Origin: Euryodendron excelsum
Taxonomy: Eukaryota; Streptophyta; Magnoliopsida; Ericales; Pentaphylacaceae
Direction: 5' to 3'
Assembly: GCA_033060915.1 (NCBI GenBank)
Contig: CM065379.1
Coordinates: 25,846,318 to 25,910,317 of the forward strand
DNA length: 64,000 bases
The translations under genes and the position numbers were made by a program. The stretch's first letter is position 1. Each line of letters starts with the position of its first letter. Shown one piece after another: positions 1 to 10,703 of this stretch. The notes under the pieces were generated by a model, which searched no databases, was not told the origin of the DNA, and saw only the letters and a program-made list of their open reading frames with translations.

Positions 1-127
1 CTTGGTTTTATTCACTTCATTCTTCTTGCTATGCTTCGGTCTTCGCCTTGATCTTCAAGAGATTGTTTGGATCTTTGGAAACTTCAAAGTTGCAGCACTT
101 CAAGTCTTCAATGGAGGCTTTAGAGAC
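1..127 (-). mobile_element. Giant-LTR fragment (subfamily 2-like) flanking element A
   Basis: The segment aligns by eye with the CTTCGGTCTTC / CAAGAGATTGT part of the minus-oriented LTR near 54740-54850 and with the reverse complement of 24220-24330. It is therefore the interior of another minus-oriented giant LTR that continues left of the window. A short open frame here is LTR sequence, not a gene. Confidence 0.7.
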
Positions 128-279
128 TGTCGCGCCCAGATTTTTTGCGCCCGAGGAATACTCACCCAAGCGGGAAAAATGCTGTACTCTCTCTTTAGAA
201 CTCACCCTCCCAAAAGAATGAGTGCGACTAGGTTTTAATTGAAAATTTGATTTGAATAAAGGGCTTTTGAAAAAGGTTC

Positions 280-289
280 GGAGTCGCCA
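280..289 (-). other. PBS-like decamer inside the 3' LTR of A
   Basis: Reads TGGCGACTCC on the minus strand, identical to the first ten bases of the real PBS of this family at 17653-17644. It lies about 150 bases from the LTR end. Confidence 0.55.
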
Positions 290-511
290 CCTAACTTGAT
301 TGAGGTGAGTTAGGTCACCTAAAAACTAAGAATAATCCGAAGACTACACTTAGGATTTTTAGAAAACAATTTGAAAATATCTCCTCAAGAGAGGGTTTTT
401 TTAGGAAAACAGGTTGTTTGGCAACCTTTAGAAAACATTTAGCCCTTTCTGAAAAATAACTCCTTTTTGGTCTTTGAAATCAGTGATTCTAGGTTCGGAG
501 GTTGGTAACGT

Positions 512-542
512 GTAGGGAAGACGCACTAAGCTATCACCCTAC
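512..542 (-). other. Conserved U5 hairpin block (GTAGGG/CCCTAC)
   Basis: GTAGGG and CCCTAC arms flank a loop of about 19 bases that carries the conserved GACGCACTAAGC. The block is nearly unchanged in every LTR copy of the window although the sequence around it is low complexity and divergent. Confidence 0.5.
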
Positions 543-639
543 CCCGCCCTTTCGGTACCTATATGTCAATCTACCCTAGATTCCTATGAGAGTCTTTAAT
601 TAACAAATGTTCAACCCTATTCACTTTAGAAAAACTATG

Positions 640-2556
640 TTTAAAAAGAAACTAACATGATGCATGATATGCAAGTGCAATAGAAGAGAATAGATTTGGA
701 AATAAATTTGAAAAGAATTTGATTTGAAAATAAATTTGAAGAGACGGAATTAAAATTGGAAACTTTGAAAATTGAAAGTAGAAATTTGAAAATGGAATTT
801 GAGATTTGAAAAGATTTTGAAAACCACACCCATGTGGGTGGAATTGAAAGTTTGAAAAGTGTTGTGACCGCACCTATGAAGGTTGCCTACGTATCCCTTT
901 GGGGAGAATCAGGTCAGTCGTAGTTTGGACCGGAGTCCGATTGAAAATAGAAGAGTGGATTTGAAGAAGGAACTTGAATTGGATATTGAATTTGATTTGA
1001 AATTAGAAAAGGAGATTTGAAAATGGAATGGAGAGGATTTGACTTGCTTTGGAAAGATTGATTGTGGAAAGACTTGGTTTTGGGAAGAAGGAGGTTTAGG
1101 AAACCTAGACTTAGGAAAGGTAGGAGACCTAGGAAAGACTTGAGATTAAGAAAGATTGGATTGGAATGTTAGATTTGGAAGATTTTGAAAGATTTGGAAA
1201 CTTGAAATTTTGGAAAAATTTATATTAGGAAAGTTTCAAATTAGGAAAGTGTCATTTTTGGAAAGTTTGAAATTAGGAAAGTTTTGAATTTAGGAAAGTT
1301 TTAGGTTTAGGAAAGTTTTGAAAATTGGAAAGTTTTGAATTTAGAAAGTTTTGAAATAGGGAAGTTTTGAAAGTAGGAAAGTTTTCAATTTAGGAAATGT
1401 TTGAATTAAGAAGGTTTCAACTTAAGAAAGTCTTAAATTAAGAAAGTTTTGAGTTTAGAAAAGTCTTAGATTTGGAAAAATTTGAAGTTTTAGAATTTAG
1501 AAAGTTTTAGGTTTAGAAAGATTCAACTTAAGAAAGTTTCAAATTTAGAAAGTTTTGAATTTAGGAAGCTTAGAATTTTAGAAAGATTTGAAATTTGGAA
1601 AGTTTAGGATTTAGAAAGTTTTAGAGTTTAGAAAGATTTAAGATTTTAGAAAATTTTAGAGTTTTAGAAAATCTTGAAAATTAAGAAAGGTTTGAATTTA
1701 GGAAATGTTTAAAAGCTTGAATTTAGAAAGTTAAGATTTGGAAAAGGGGTTGAATTAGGAAAAATTTGAAAGTTGAGTTTTAAAATTTAGGAAAGATTTT
1801 TATATTCAAGTTTAGGAAACTTAAGATTTAGGAAGGATTTGAATTAGGAAATATTTGGATTTGGAAGGGGTTGGATTTGGTTTCTAAAAGAAAAGATTTG
1901 ATTTTGTTTCCAAAAACGGAGGACAGGATCTAGTTTCCTAAACGGGGAGATTTGATTTGGTTTCCTAAAGGGAAGATAGAATTTGGCATGGATTTGGAAA
2001 GGGAAATTCTAGAAACCCTAGTTTTGGAAAATCGTAGTTTTGACGTAGGAAATAGGTTTTGGAAACAAGGATAGTTTTGATGTAGAAAACAAAAGAGTTT
2101 GGAAACCTAGGTTTTGGGCAAAGTTTGAAAATCATGTTTTTGGAAAGAAAACTAGGGTTTCCTAATTGTGGGTTCTAGGGCTTGACTTGGGCTCTAAGGA
2201 AAGAGTTTTTGGAAAGTGCGTTTTTGAAAACAAAGGTTTTCTAGAAGGGAAATCCTAGGGAGGAGCTTTTGGAAAGTGAATTTGGAGAGTGAGTTTTTGG
2301 AAAAAGATTTTAAAGAGAAGGAGTTTTTGGAAAGCGTGTTTTTTGGAAACAAGTTTTAGAAGGAAAACCCTAGAGAAGAGTTTCTAGAAGGAAGATTTTG
2401 GGAAGAGAGTTTTTAGAAAGATCTTTAGGGAGTGTTTTTGGAAAGTAGATTTTGAAGAGAGCGTTTTGGAAAGGAGTTGAAAAATGAGGTTTTGAAAAAT
2501 AGATTTTGGAAGGGAGTTTTTGAAAACAATTTTGGAAAGAAGAGCTTTTGGAAAGT
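640..2556 (-). repeat. Purine-rich degenerate repeat, leader part of the A 3' LTR
   Basis: About 1.9 kb of AG-rich sequence built from irregular copies of TTAGGAAAGTTTTGAA-like units. On the element's own strand it is pyrimidine-rich and lies downstream of the TATA box, so it would be transcribed. No gene is visible here; short open frames are by-products of composition. Confidence 0.75.
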
Positions 2557-2561
2557 ATGTT
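2557..2561. repeat. Target-site duplication, left copy (ATGTT) of the solo LTR
   Basis: ATGTT precedes TGTAAGCACC at 2562 and is repeated exactly at 7788-7792. The flanking sequences rejoin into a normal minus-oriented LTR, as at 20046-20100. Confidence 0.9.
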
Positions 2562-2819
2562 TGTAAGCACCCCATTTTTGACCGCTCGGCAGTCTACACT
2601 CCGTCCAGACTTGTTTTCAAGTCATTTTGGGCATATTCCTATCGAATCCAATTCTCTAGTTTAAAATTCCATCTTTCCATCGCTTCGTGGGCCTGTCAGG
2701 CCCAAATAGAGGCAAAATGACCAAAATGCCCTTAGGGGCATTGTCCTTTCTTATTCCAATTCCGATCCCTCTCTCGAGACAGTTTATTCCTCGAGACGGT
2801 CCGAGTAGTAAAACACTCA

Positions 2820-3495
2820 GAAGACCGTCGGAGTGGCGGAAACACTCACCAAACCGTCGGAGTGGCGAAAACACTCACCAACCCGTCAGAGTGGCGGAAA
2901 CACTCACAAAACCGTCAGAGTGGCGGAAACACTCACAATACCGTTAGAGTGGCGGAAACACTCAAAACCCAGGCACGTCTCTTCAGAGTCGGTAAGACCC
3001 CTTTCCAATCCCTCTCTCGAGACAGTTTATTCCTCGAGACGGTTCCAATCCAGGCACGTCTCTTCGGAGACGATAAGACCCCTTTCCAATCCCTCTCTCG
3101 AGACAGTTTATTCCTCGAGACGGTCCGAGTAGCAAAACTACTCACACCACCGTTAGAGTAGCGGAAATACTCATAGACCCGTTAGAGTAGCGGAAATACT
3201 CACAGAGCCGTCCGAGTAGCGGAAATACTCAACCGTTAGAGTAGCGGAAGTACTCACGGAGTCGTCCGAGTAGCGGAAATACTCACAGAACCGTTAGAGT
3301 AGCGAAAATACTCACAGAACCGTTAGAGTAGCGGAAATACTCACAGAACCGTTAGAGTAGTGGAAGTACTCACAGAACCGTTAGAGTAGCGGAAATACTC
3401 ACAGAACCGTTGGAGTAGCGGAAGTACTCTCAAATCGTCAACCCCGTCCGAGTAGCAGAAATACTCAACCCCGTCCGAGTGGCGGAAACACTCAA
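2820..3495 (+). repeat. 29-bp minisatellite in U3 of the solo LTR
   Basis: More than 15 imperfect copies of a 29-bp unit with the core GAGTAGCGGAAATACTC, or the variant GAGTGGCGGAAACACTC. The array is interrupted at about 2960-3130 by two copies of an 81-bp segment carrying CTCGAGACAGTTTATTC. Spacing is regular and there are no unique spacers. Confidence 0.9.
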
Positions 3496-3569
3496 AACCT
3501 AGGTCAACACCAGTGTCTGTTAGCCCACTTCGGTGAAAAATGACCAGACTACCCTTAGGACCTTTTCCG

Positions 3570-4110
3570 AGACTTTTCGGTCAAGATGACCATTTTGCCC
3601 CTAGGCATCCGAACGCCCCGGGAACCACACCGGCTCTGGGTATCAAACCGGTAACCTTTTGAGAATACTTTTTATAGTATTCTCAACCTTCCCTTCTCTT
3701 TCCGGATCATTCCGAGTCAGTTCCGGCCAACCCGGTACAAAATGACCGTTTTGCCCCTGGAGGGCCGGTCTCCTTCTTCGACCACACCGGCTCTGGGTAT
3801 CAAACCGGTAATGTCCCAAGAATACTTTTTATAGTGTTCTCGACCTTCCTTTACCTTTCCGGACCATTCCGAGTCAGTTCCGGCAAACCCGGTACAAAAT
3901 GACCGTTTTGCCCCTAGTGGGCCGGTCTCCATTTCCGACCACGCCGGCCCTGGGAATCAAACCAAAAACCTCTGGGAACATTCTAAATAATGTTTCCAGA
4001 CCCCAGGTCTTCTTCCGGGACAGTTTGAGTCTGTCCCGGCAGTTTTTCGGTCCGATTGACCGTTTTGCCCCTAGAGGCTCGGTCAACCTTTCCGACACAT
4101 ACAATCCTCA
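3570..4110 (+). repeat. About 157-bp tandem repeats in U3 of the solo LTR
   Basis: Repeated landmarks are GACCGTTTTGCCCC, the CACCGGCTCTGGGTATCAAA-type segment and ACTTTTTATAGT. Copies of GGTACAAAATGACCGTTTTG at about 3735 and 3892 are roughly 157 bases apart, with more divergent copies before and after. Confidence 0.8.
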
Positions 4111-4323
4111 CTTTTCAAGTCAAATACCTCCAGGACACTATTTTAAGTGTTCATGCTCGTTTCCGGCTTTCCAGGTCACTCCCGGCTCCTTCAAATCATT
4201 CCCGGACTTTCCAGAGTCACTCCTAGTGAAGCCAGGCTAAAGTTTACATGATAGTCACTAGTACAGGCGCCCAAATCTAGTCAAAGATATGTTGCTTGCC
4301 GACCTTAATTGTTTCCTAAATGG

Positions 4324-4447
4324 CTGGCGCCACTAGCAGTGGCACCAAGCCAAAAAATGGCCTGGCGCCACTCCTAGTGGCGCTAGTATAAATTTTGCCC
4401 TGGCGCCACTGCAACAGGCGCCAGGCTTGTCCAACTTCTATAAATAC
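4324..4447 (+). promoter_or_regulatory. LTR promoter: GGCGCC palindrome cluster plus TATA box
   Basis: Several TGGCGCCA-type palindromes (4324, 4362, 4401, 4417) lie directly upstream of TATAAATAC at 4439-4447. Transcription would be expected to start about 30 bases downstream, which defines the U3/R border. The same layout recurs in every giant LTR here. GGCGCC resembles the core of plant E2F and TCP-type sites, but no factor can be assigned from sequence. Confidence 0.7.
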
Positions 4448-5034
4448 AGAGCCTCGATCAACGTGAAAAGGGTCTGAAAACTTAACCTAAGAATCACACA
4501 ATTCGATATACAGAGCTCGAGCACCTCCAAAACCCTAGCCTCCCTAGGTTTTCCCAAACCCTAGTCACTCATACACTCCCCCATACACTCATACACTAGC
4601 CTTCAACCACCCTTCGAAGACTTGAAGAGCTGTCATCCAAAGCTTGAAGACAACCCTTGAAGACTGAAGAAGAAGATCAAGACGAAGACCGAAGACCGAA
4701 GACTGCACGGCGCGCAAAATAAACAAGAAACAAGGTAGGCTCCCCATTTAATTTTCTGCACTTTCCCCCTCTCTCTTCTCTCTCCAACCCATTTGGGTTT
4801 TCTCTATTTTAATCCCCCATCTCTTTCCCCCCCTTTCTTTGCATGCTTGAAACAAGGGGATTCCCGGTCCATGTGTAGGATTGGACTATGGGAGAGTCAC
4901 CGTGTCGGGGGCTTTCTTCTAGTCTAACCAAAGACCACGTGGGTCCGGCCCCCTTGATTATGTGGTGAAGCCTTAACCTTGTATGTTCACGACCCCAAAT
5001 TGCATTGTGCATATCATAGTCTTGCATCTTCCAA

Positions 5035-6900
5035 AATTCGTTTTCAAAAGGTTATTTTCAAAAATCGTTTTCAAACTTGTTTTCAAAATTGCATCAAAAG
5101 CTCTTTTTCAAAAATATGTTTTCAAAACCACAATTCTAGGGTAATTCTAGCCTTTCCATGGCTAGGGTTGCTTTAGGAAAGTGCTATATTAAAAGTGGCC
5201 TTTTGGTCTATATTTTCAAACCTTGTTTTCAAAACCACTTTCTTAAAGTGGTTCTAGCCTTCTTATGGTTAGAATTGCTTTAGGAAAGTGAGATGTTTTT
5301 ACACCTTCTAAAAACTCTTTCTTCAAAAATCTCTTCCTAAAAATCTCTTTTTCAACATACTTTCCTAAAACTCCCCTCTTCAAAATGGTTTTCAAAAACT
5401 CCCTTTCAAAATCTCTTTTTCAAAACTCTCTTTTTCAACTCCTTTCCAAAACTTTCTTTCTTCAAAATTCACTTTCTAAAAACACTCCCTAAAAATCTTT
5501 CTAAAAACTCTCCTCCCGGAATCTTCCTTCTCGAAATTTCCCTGTAGGATTTTCTTTCTAAACTCTACGTTTCCAAAAACATGCTTTCCAAAAAACTCCT
5601 CCCTAGGATTCCCTTCTAGAAAACCTTCGTTTCTAAAAACGCACTTTCCAAAAATCCTCTTTCCTTAGAGCCCACGATTAGGAAACCCTAATTTTCTTTC
5701 CAAAAACACGATTTTCAAACTTTGCCCCAAACCTAGGTTTCCAAAACCTCTTGTTTTCACATCCAAGCTATACATGTTTCCAAAACCTCTTTTCTACGTT
5801 AAAATTCTACACTTTCAAATCTAGGGTTTCTAGAAACTCCTCTTTCCAAATCCTTACCAAATCCTACCTTTCCTTTAGGAAACCAAATCAAATTTTTCCG
5901 TTTAGGAAACTAGATCCCGTCCTCCGTTTTTGGAAACAAAATCCAACCTTTCTCTTTTAGAAACCAAATCCAATCCTTTCCTAATTCAAACCTTTCTTAA
6001 TTCAATTCCTTCCTAAACCATAAGTTTCCAAAACTTAAACTTTAAATCTTTCCTTAAATTTCAAAATCCAACTATTTCTTAATTCAAATCATTCCTAAAC
6101 TTTCACTTTCCTAAATCTTAAGTTTCCAAAACTTGAACATAAAAATCTTTCCTAAGCTTTAAAACTCAATTTTCAAATCTTTCCTAATTCAAACCCTTTC
6201 CTAATCTCAAGATTTTCTAAAACTCTAAGACTTTCTAAATCTTAAACTTTCTAAGTTTCAAATCTTTCTAAATTCTTAAACTTTCTTAAACTTCAAATCT
6301 TTCCAAATCTAAGATTTTTCTAAACTCAAAACTTTCCTAATTTAAGACTTTCTTAAGTTGAAACTTTCTTAATTCAAACATTTCCTAAATCGAAAACTTT
6401 CCTTTTTCAAAACCTTTCTAAATTCAAACTTTCCCACTTTCAAAACTTTCCTTTTTCGAAACATTCCAAAATTCAAAACTTTCTTAACTTGAAACTTTCT
6501 AAATTCTAAGTCTTTCCTAAACTGAACTTTTCCTAATTTAAAGCATTTCTAAATTCAATATTTTCCCATTTCAAAACTTTTCAAAAATAAAACTTTCCAA
6601 AAATAACACTTTCCTAATTTGAAACTTTCCTAATCCAAATCTTTCCTAAATTTCAAGTTTCCAAATCTTTTCAAATCTTCCAAATTCAACATTCCAATCC
6701 AATCTTTCTTAATCTCAAGTCTTTCCTAGGTCTCCTACCTTTCCTAAGTCTAGGTTTCCTAAACCTCCATCTTTCCAAAATCAAGTTTTTTCCAAAATCA
6801 ATCTTTCCAAAGCAAGTCCAATCCTCTCAATTTCAATTTCCAATCTCCTCTTCTAATCTCAAATCAAATCTAGTTTTCAATTCAATTTCTTTCTTCCAAT
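5035..6900 (+). repeat. Pyrimidine-rich degenerate repeat in the solo LTR leader
   Basis: About 1.9 kb made of CTTTCCTAAATTCAAAA-like units with strong C+T bias on the transcribed strand, downstream of the TATA box. No gene is visible. Confidence 0.75.
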
Positions 6901-7377
6901 CCAATCTCTCTCTTCAAACCAATCTATTTTCAATCGGACTCCGGTCCGAACTACGACTGACCTGATTCCCCCCAAAGGGATATGTAGGCAACCTTCATAG
7001 GTGCGGTCACAATATTTTTCAAACTTTCAATTCCACCCTCATGGGTGCGGTCTCCACATCTTTTAAATCTCAATTCCAATCTATTTTCAAAATTCTAATT
7101 TCAAAATTTCTATTTTCAAGTTCCTATTTCCAAGTTTCCAAACTTTCCAATTTCAATTCCATCTCGTCAAATCTATTTTCAAAACAAGTCAATTTCGAAT
7201 CAATTCCTTTTCAAATCTATTTTCCAATTCTCTCATCTTGCATGTGCATATCATGCATCATATTAGTTTCGTTTTAAACATTCTTTTTCAAAGTGAATAG
7301 GGTTGAACTATAGTTAATTAAAGACTCTCATAGGTAAATCTAAGGTAGATTGACATGTAGGTACCGAAAGGGCGGGG

Positions 7378-7407
7378 TAGGGTGACAGCTTAGTGCGTCT
7401 TCCCTAC
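7378..7407 (+). other. Conserved U5 hairpin block in the solo LTR
   Basis: GTAGGG at 7378-7383 pairs with CCCTAC at 7402-7407, around the conserved GCTTAGTGCGTCTT. It is embedded in a longer conserved stretch (about 7350-7440) shared by all copies. Confidence 0.5.
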
Positions 7408-7627
7408 ACGTAACCAACCTCCGAACCTAGATCACTGTTTTCAAAGACCAAAAGGAGTTATTTTTCTAAAAAGGGCTAAATGTTTTCCAAAGGTTGCCAA
7501 ACAACCTGTTTTCTTAAAAACCCTCTCTTGAGGAGATATTTTCAAATCATTTTTTCAAAAACCCTAAGTGTAGTCTTCGGATTATTCTTAGTTTTTAGGT
7601 GACCTAACTCACCTTAATCAAGTTAGG

Positions 7628-7637
7628 TGGCGACTCC
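7628..7637 (+). other. PBS-like decamer inside the solo LTR
   Basis: TGGCGACTCC matches the first ten bases of the family's PBS exactly and lies 150 bases before the LTR end. Confidence 0.55.
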
Positions 7638-7787
7638 AAATGTTTTTCAAAAGCCCTTTATTCAAATCGATTTTCAATTCAAACCTAGTCGCACTCATTC
7701 TTCTAGGAGGGTGAGTTCTAACGAGAGAGTACAACATTTTCCCGCTTGGGTGAGTATTCCTCGGGCGCGAAAAATCTGGGCCCGACA

Positions 7788-7792
7788 ATGTT
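7788..7792. repeat. Target-site duplication, right copy (ATGTT)
   Basis: Exact copy of 2557-2561. After it the interrupted minus-oriented LTR resumes with GAAGAAGAGAC. Confidence 0.9.
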
Positions 7793-8723
7793 GAAGAAGA
7801 GACTTTTAAGAAGAGATTTCTGAAGAGAGAGTCTTTGGAAAGTATGAAAACGTCTCACTTTCTTAAAGCGATTCTAACCATAAGAGGGCTAGAACCACTT
7901 TAGGAAAGCGGTTTTGAAAATAAGGTTTGAAAATATAGACCAAAAGGTCACTTTTAATATGACACTTTCCTAAAGCAACCCTAGCCATGGAAAGGCTAGA
8001 ATCACCCTAGAATTGTGGTTTTGAAAACTTGTTTTCAAAAAGAGATTTTGATGCAATTTTGAAAAACAAGTTTAAAAACGGTTTTGAAAACAACTTTGAA
8101 AACGAATTTTGGAAGATGCAAGATTATGATATGCACAATGCAATTTGGGGTCGTGAACATACAAGGTTAAGGCTTCACCACATAATCAAGGGGGCCGAAC
8201 CCATGTGGTCTTTGGTTAGACTAGAAGAAAGCTCCCGACACGGTGACTCTCCAATAGTCCAATCTTACACATGGACCGGGAATCCCGTTGTTTCAAGCAT
8301 GCAAAGAAAGGGGGGAAAGAGATGGGGGATTAAAATAGAGAAAACCCAAGTGGGTTGGAGAGAGAAGAGAGAGGGGGGAAGTGCAGAAAATTAAAGAGAA
8401 AGCCTGCCTTGTTTCTTATTTATTTTGCGCGCCGTGCAGTCTTTGATCTTCGGTCTTCGGTCTTGATCTTCACCTTCAGTCTTCAAGGATTGTCTTCACG
8501 CTTTGGATGGCTGCTCTTCAAGTCTTCAGAGAATGGTTGAAGGCTAGTGTATGAGTGTGTGGGGGAGTGTATGAGTATATAAGAGGCTAGGGTTTGTGTA
8601 TAGTGGCTAGGGTTTGGGAAAACCTAGGGAGGCTAGGGTTTTGGAGGTGCTCAAGCTCTGTATATCGAAATATGAGATTCTTAGGTTAAGTTTGCAGACC
8701 CTCTTCACGTTGAACGAGGCTCT

Positions 8724-8812
8724 GTATTTATAGAGGGAAGATAAACTTGGCGCCTGTTGCAGTGGCGTCAGGCCAAATTATACACTGGCGCCACTAGGAG
8801 TGGCGCCAGCCA
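8724..8812 (-). promoter_or_regulatory. Promoter of the A 3' LTR (GGCGCC cluster and TATA)
   Basis: TATAAATAC reads on the minus strand at 8732-8724. Palindromic GGCGCC motifs lie just upstream on that strand, around 8748-8812. Confidence 0.65.
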
Positions 8813-9049
8813 TTTAGAAAACAATTAAGGTCGGCAAGCAACGTATCTTTGACTAGATTTGGGCGCCTGTACTAGTGACTACCATGTAAATTTTAGCCTG
8901 GCTTCACTAGGAGTGACTCCGGAAAGTCCGGGAATGATTTGAAGGAGTCGGGAATGACTCGGAAGGCCAGAAAGAAGCATGAACACTTAGAACAGTGTCC
9001 TGGAAGTATTTAACTTGAAAAATGAAGATAAGGTGGGTCAGAAAGGTTG

Positions 9050-9700
9050 ACCAAGCCTTTAGGGGCAAAACGGTCAATCGTACTAGGAAACTGCCGGGAC
9101 AGACTCGGACTGTCCCGGAAGAAGACTTGAGATCTGGAAACATTATTTAGAATGTTCCCAGAGGTTTCCGGTTTGATTTCCTAAGCCGGCGTGGTAAAAA
9201 AAGGAGACCGGCCCACCAGGGGTAAAACGGTCATTTTGTACCGGGTTTACCGAAACTGACTTGGAATGGTCCGAAAAGGTAAAGGAAGGTCGAGAACACT
9301 ATAAAAAGTATTCTCGGGACATTACCGGTTTGATACCCAGAGCCGGTGTGGTCGAAGAAAGAGACCGGCCCTCTAGGGGCAAAACGGTCATTTTATACCG
9401 GGTTGGCCGGAACTAACTCGGAATGATCCGGAAAAGTAAAGGAAGATTGAGAATACTATAAAAAGTATTCTCGGGAGGTTGCCGGTTTGATACCCAGAGT
9501 CGGTGTAGTCGAAGAAGGAGACCGGCCCTCTAGGGGCAAAACGGTCATTTTGTACCGAGTTGGTCGGAATTGACTCGGAATAGTCCGGAAAGGTAAAGGA
9601 AGGTCGGGAACACTATAAAAAGTATTCTCGGGACATTACCGATTTGATACCCAGAGCCGGTGTGGTTCCCGGGGCATTCGGATGCTTAGGGGCAAAATGG
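9050..9700 (-). repeat. About 157-bp repeats in the A 3' LTR
   Basis: At least four copies with the landmarks GGGGCAAAACGGTC and ACTATAAAAAGTATTCTC, the reverse complement of the array at 3570-4110. Confidence 0.8.
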
Positions 9701-9796
9701 TCATCTTGACCGAAAAGTCTCAGAAAAGGTCCTAAGGGTAGTTTGGTCCTTTTTCACTGAAGTGAGCTAACAAACACGGGTATTGACCTAGGTTTG

Positions 9797-10460
9797 GAGT
9801 GTTTCCGCCACTCTAACGGTGTGAGTATTTCCGCTACTCGGACAGGGTTGATGATTTGTGAGTATTTCCGCTACTCGGACGGGGTTGATGATTTGTGAGT
9901 ATTTTCACTACTCGGATGGGATTGAGTATTTCCGCTACTCTAACGGTTCTGTGAGTATTTCCGCTACTCTAACGGCTCTGTGAGTATTTTCGCTATTCTA
10001 ACGGTTGAGTATTTTCGCTACTCTAACGGTTTTGTGAGTATTTCCGCTACTTTAACGGTTGAGTATTTCCGCTACTCTAATGGCTCTGTGAGTATTTCCG
10101 CTACTCTAAAGGCTCTGTGAGTATTTCCGCTACTCTAACGGTTGAGTATTTCCGCTACTCTAACGGTTTTGTGAGTATTTCCGCTACTTTAACGGTTTTG
10201 TGAGTAGTTTTGCTACTCGGACCGTCTCGAGGAATAAACTGTCTCGAGAGAGGGATTGGAAAGGGGTCTTACCGTCTCCGAAGAGACGTGCCTGGATTGG
10301 AACCGTCTCGAGGAATAAACTGTCGAGAGAGAGGGATTGGAAATGGGTGTTACCGTCTCCGAAGAGACGTGCCTGGATTGTGAGTGTTTCCGCCACTCTA
10401 ACGGTTCTGTGAGTGTTTCCGTCACTCTAACGGTTCTGTGAGTAGTTTTGCTACTCGGAC
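9797..10460 (-). repeat. 29-bp minisatellite in the A 3' LTR
   Basis: Tandem copies with the core GAGTATTTCCGCTACTC plus two copies of the CTCGAG-bearing 81-bp segment (about 10215-10375). Same array as in the solo LTR, in reverse orientation. Confidence 0.9.
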
Positions 10461-10686
10461 CGTCTCGAGGAATAAACTGTCTCGAGAGAGGGATTGGAAT
10501 TGGAATAAGAAAGGACAATGCCCCTAAGGGCATTTTGGTCATTTTGCCTCTATTTGGGCCTGACAGGCCCGCGAAGCGATGGAAAGACAGAATTTGGACC
10601 TAGAGAATTGGTTTTGATAGGAATATGCCCACAATGACTCTGGACGGAGTGTAGACTGCCGAGCGGTCAAAAATGGGGTGCTTACA

Positions 10687-10703
10687 GCTGCCCCTCTTTT
10701 TCT
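10687..10703 (-). other. Polypurine tract of element A
   Basis: On the minus strand AGAAAAAGAGGGGCAGC directly precedes the 3' LTR start TGTAAGC. It would prime plus-strand synthesis. The same tract is at 56729-56745 in element D. Confidence 0.85.

Larger units (their letters stand above)
2562..7787 (+). mobile_element. Solo LTR of the giant-LTR family (5226 bp)
   Basis: A complete plus-oriented LTR from TGTAAGCACC to GGGCCCGACA, bounded by a perfect ATGTT duplication and sitting inside A's 3' LTR in the opposite orientation. No internal region is present, so it is a solo LTR left by recombination between the LTRs of a former full element. In order it contains an 81-bp duplicated CTCGAG block, a 29-bp minisatellite, about 157-bp repeats, a GGCGCC cluster, a TATA box, a long pyrimidine-rich leader and the conserved 3' block. 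Confidence 0.93.
128..10686 (-). repeat. 3' LTR of element A, split by a nested solo LTR
   Basis: The LTR occupies 128-2561 and 7793-10686, about 5.33 kb without the insertion. It matches the 5' LTR (17656-22929) closely at the R/U5 end, with roughly seven differences in the first 250 bases. Larger indels lie in the low-complexity part, for example around 1050-1100 versus 18550. On the minus strand it starts TGTAAGCACCCC at 10686 and ends at 128. Confidence 0.9.

Noticed and set aside
1..238. 78-codon frame at the left edge
   Set aside because: It spans the junction of an LTR fragment and A's LTR end, so it cannot be a gene that predates the insertion.
2820..3495. 29-bp regularly spaced repeats resembling a CRISPR array
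   Set aside because: Units are contiguous with no unique spacers, lie in plant retrotransposon LTRs, and recur at homologous positions in other LTR copies. It is a minisatellite.
10184..10542. Open frames on both strands through the minisatellite (also 2833-3161, 22223-22639)
   Set aside because: A 29-bp repeat with few stops gives long frames in several phases. There is no start context or domain, and the content is identical across LTR copies.
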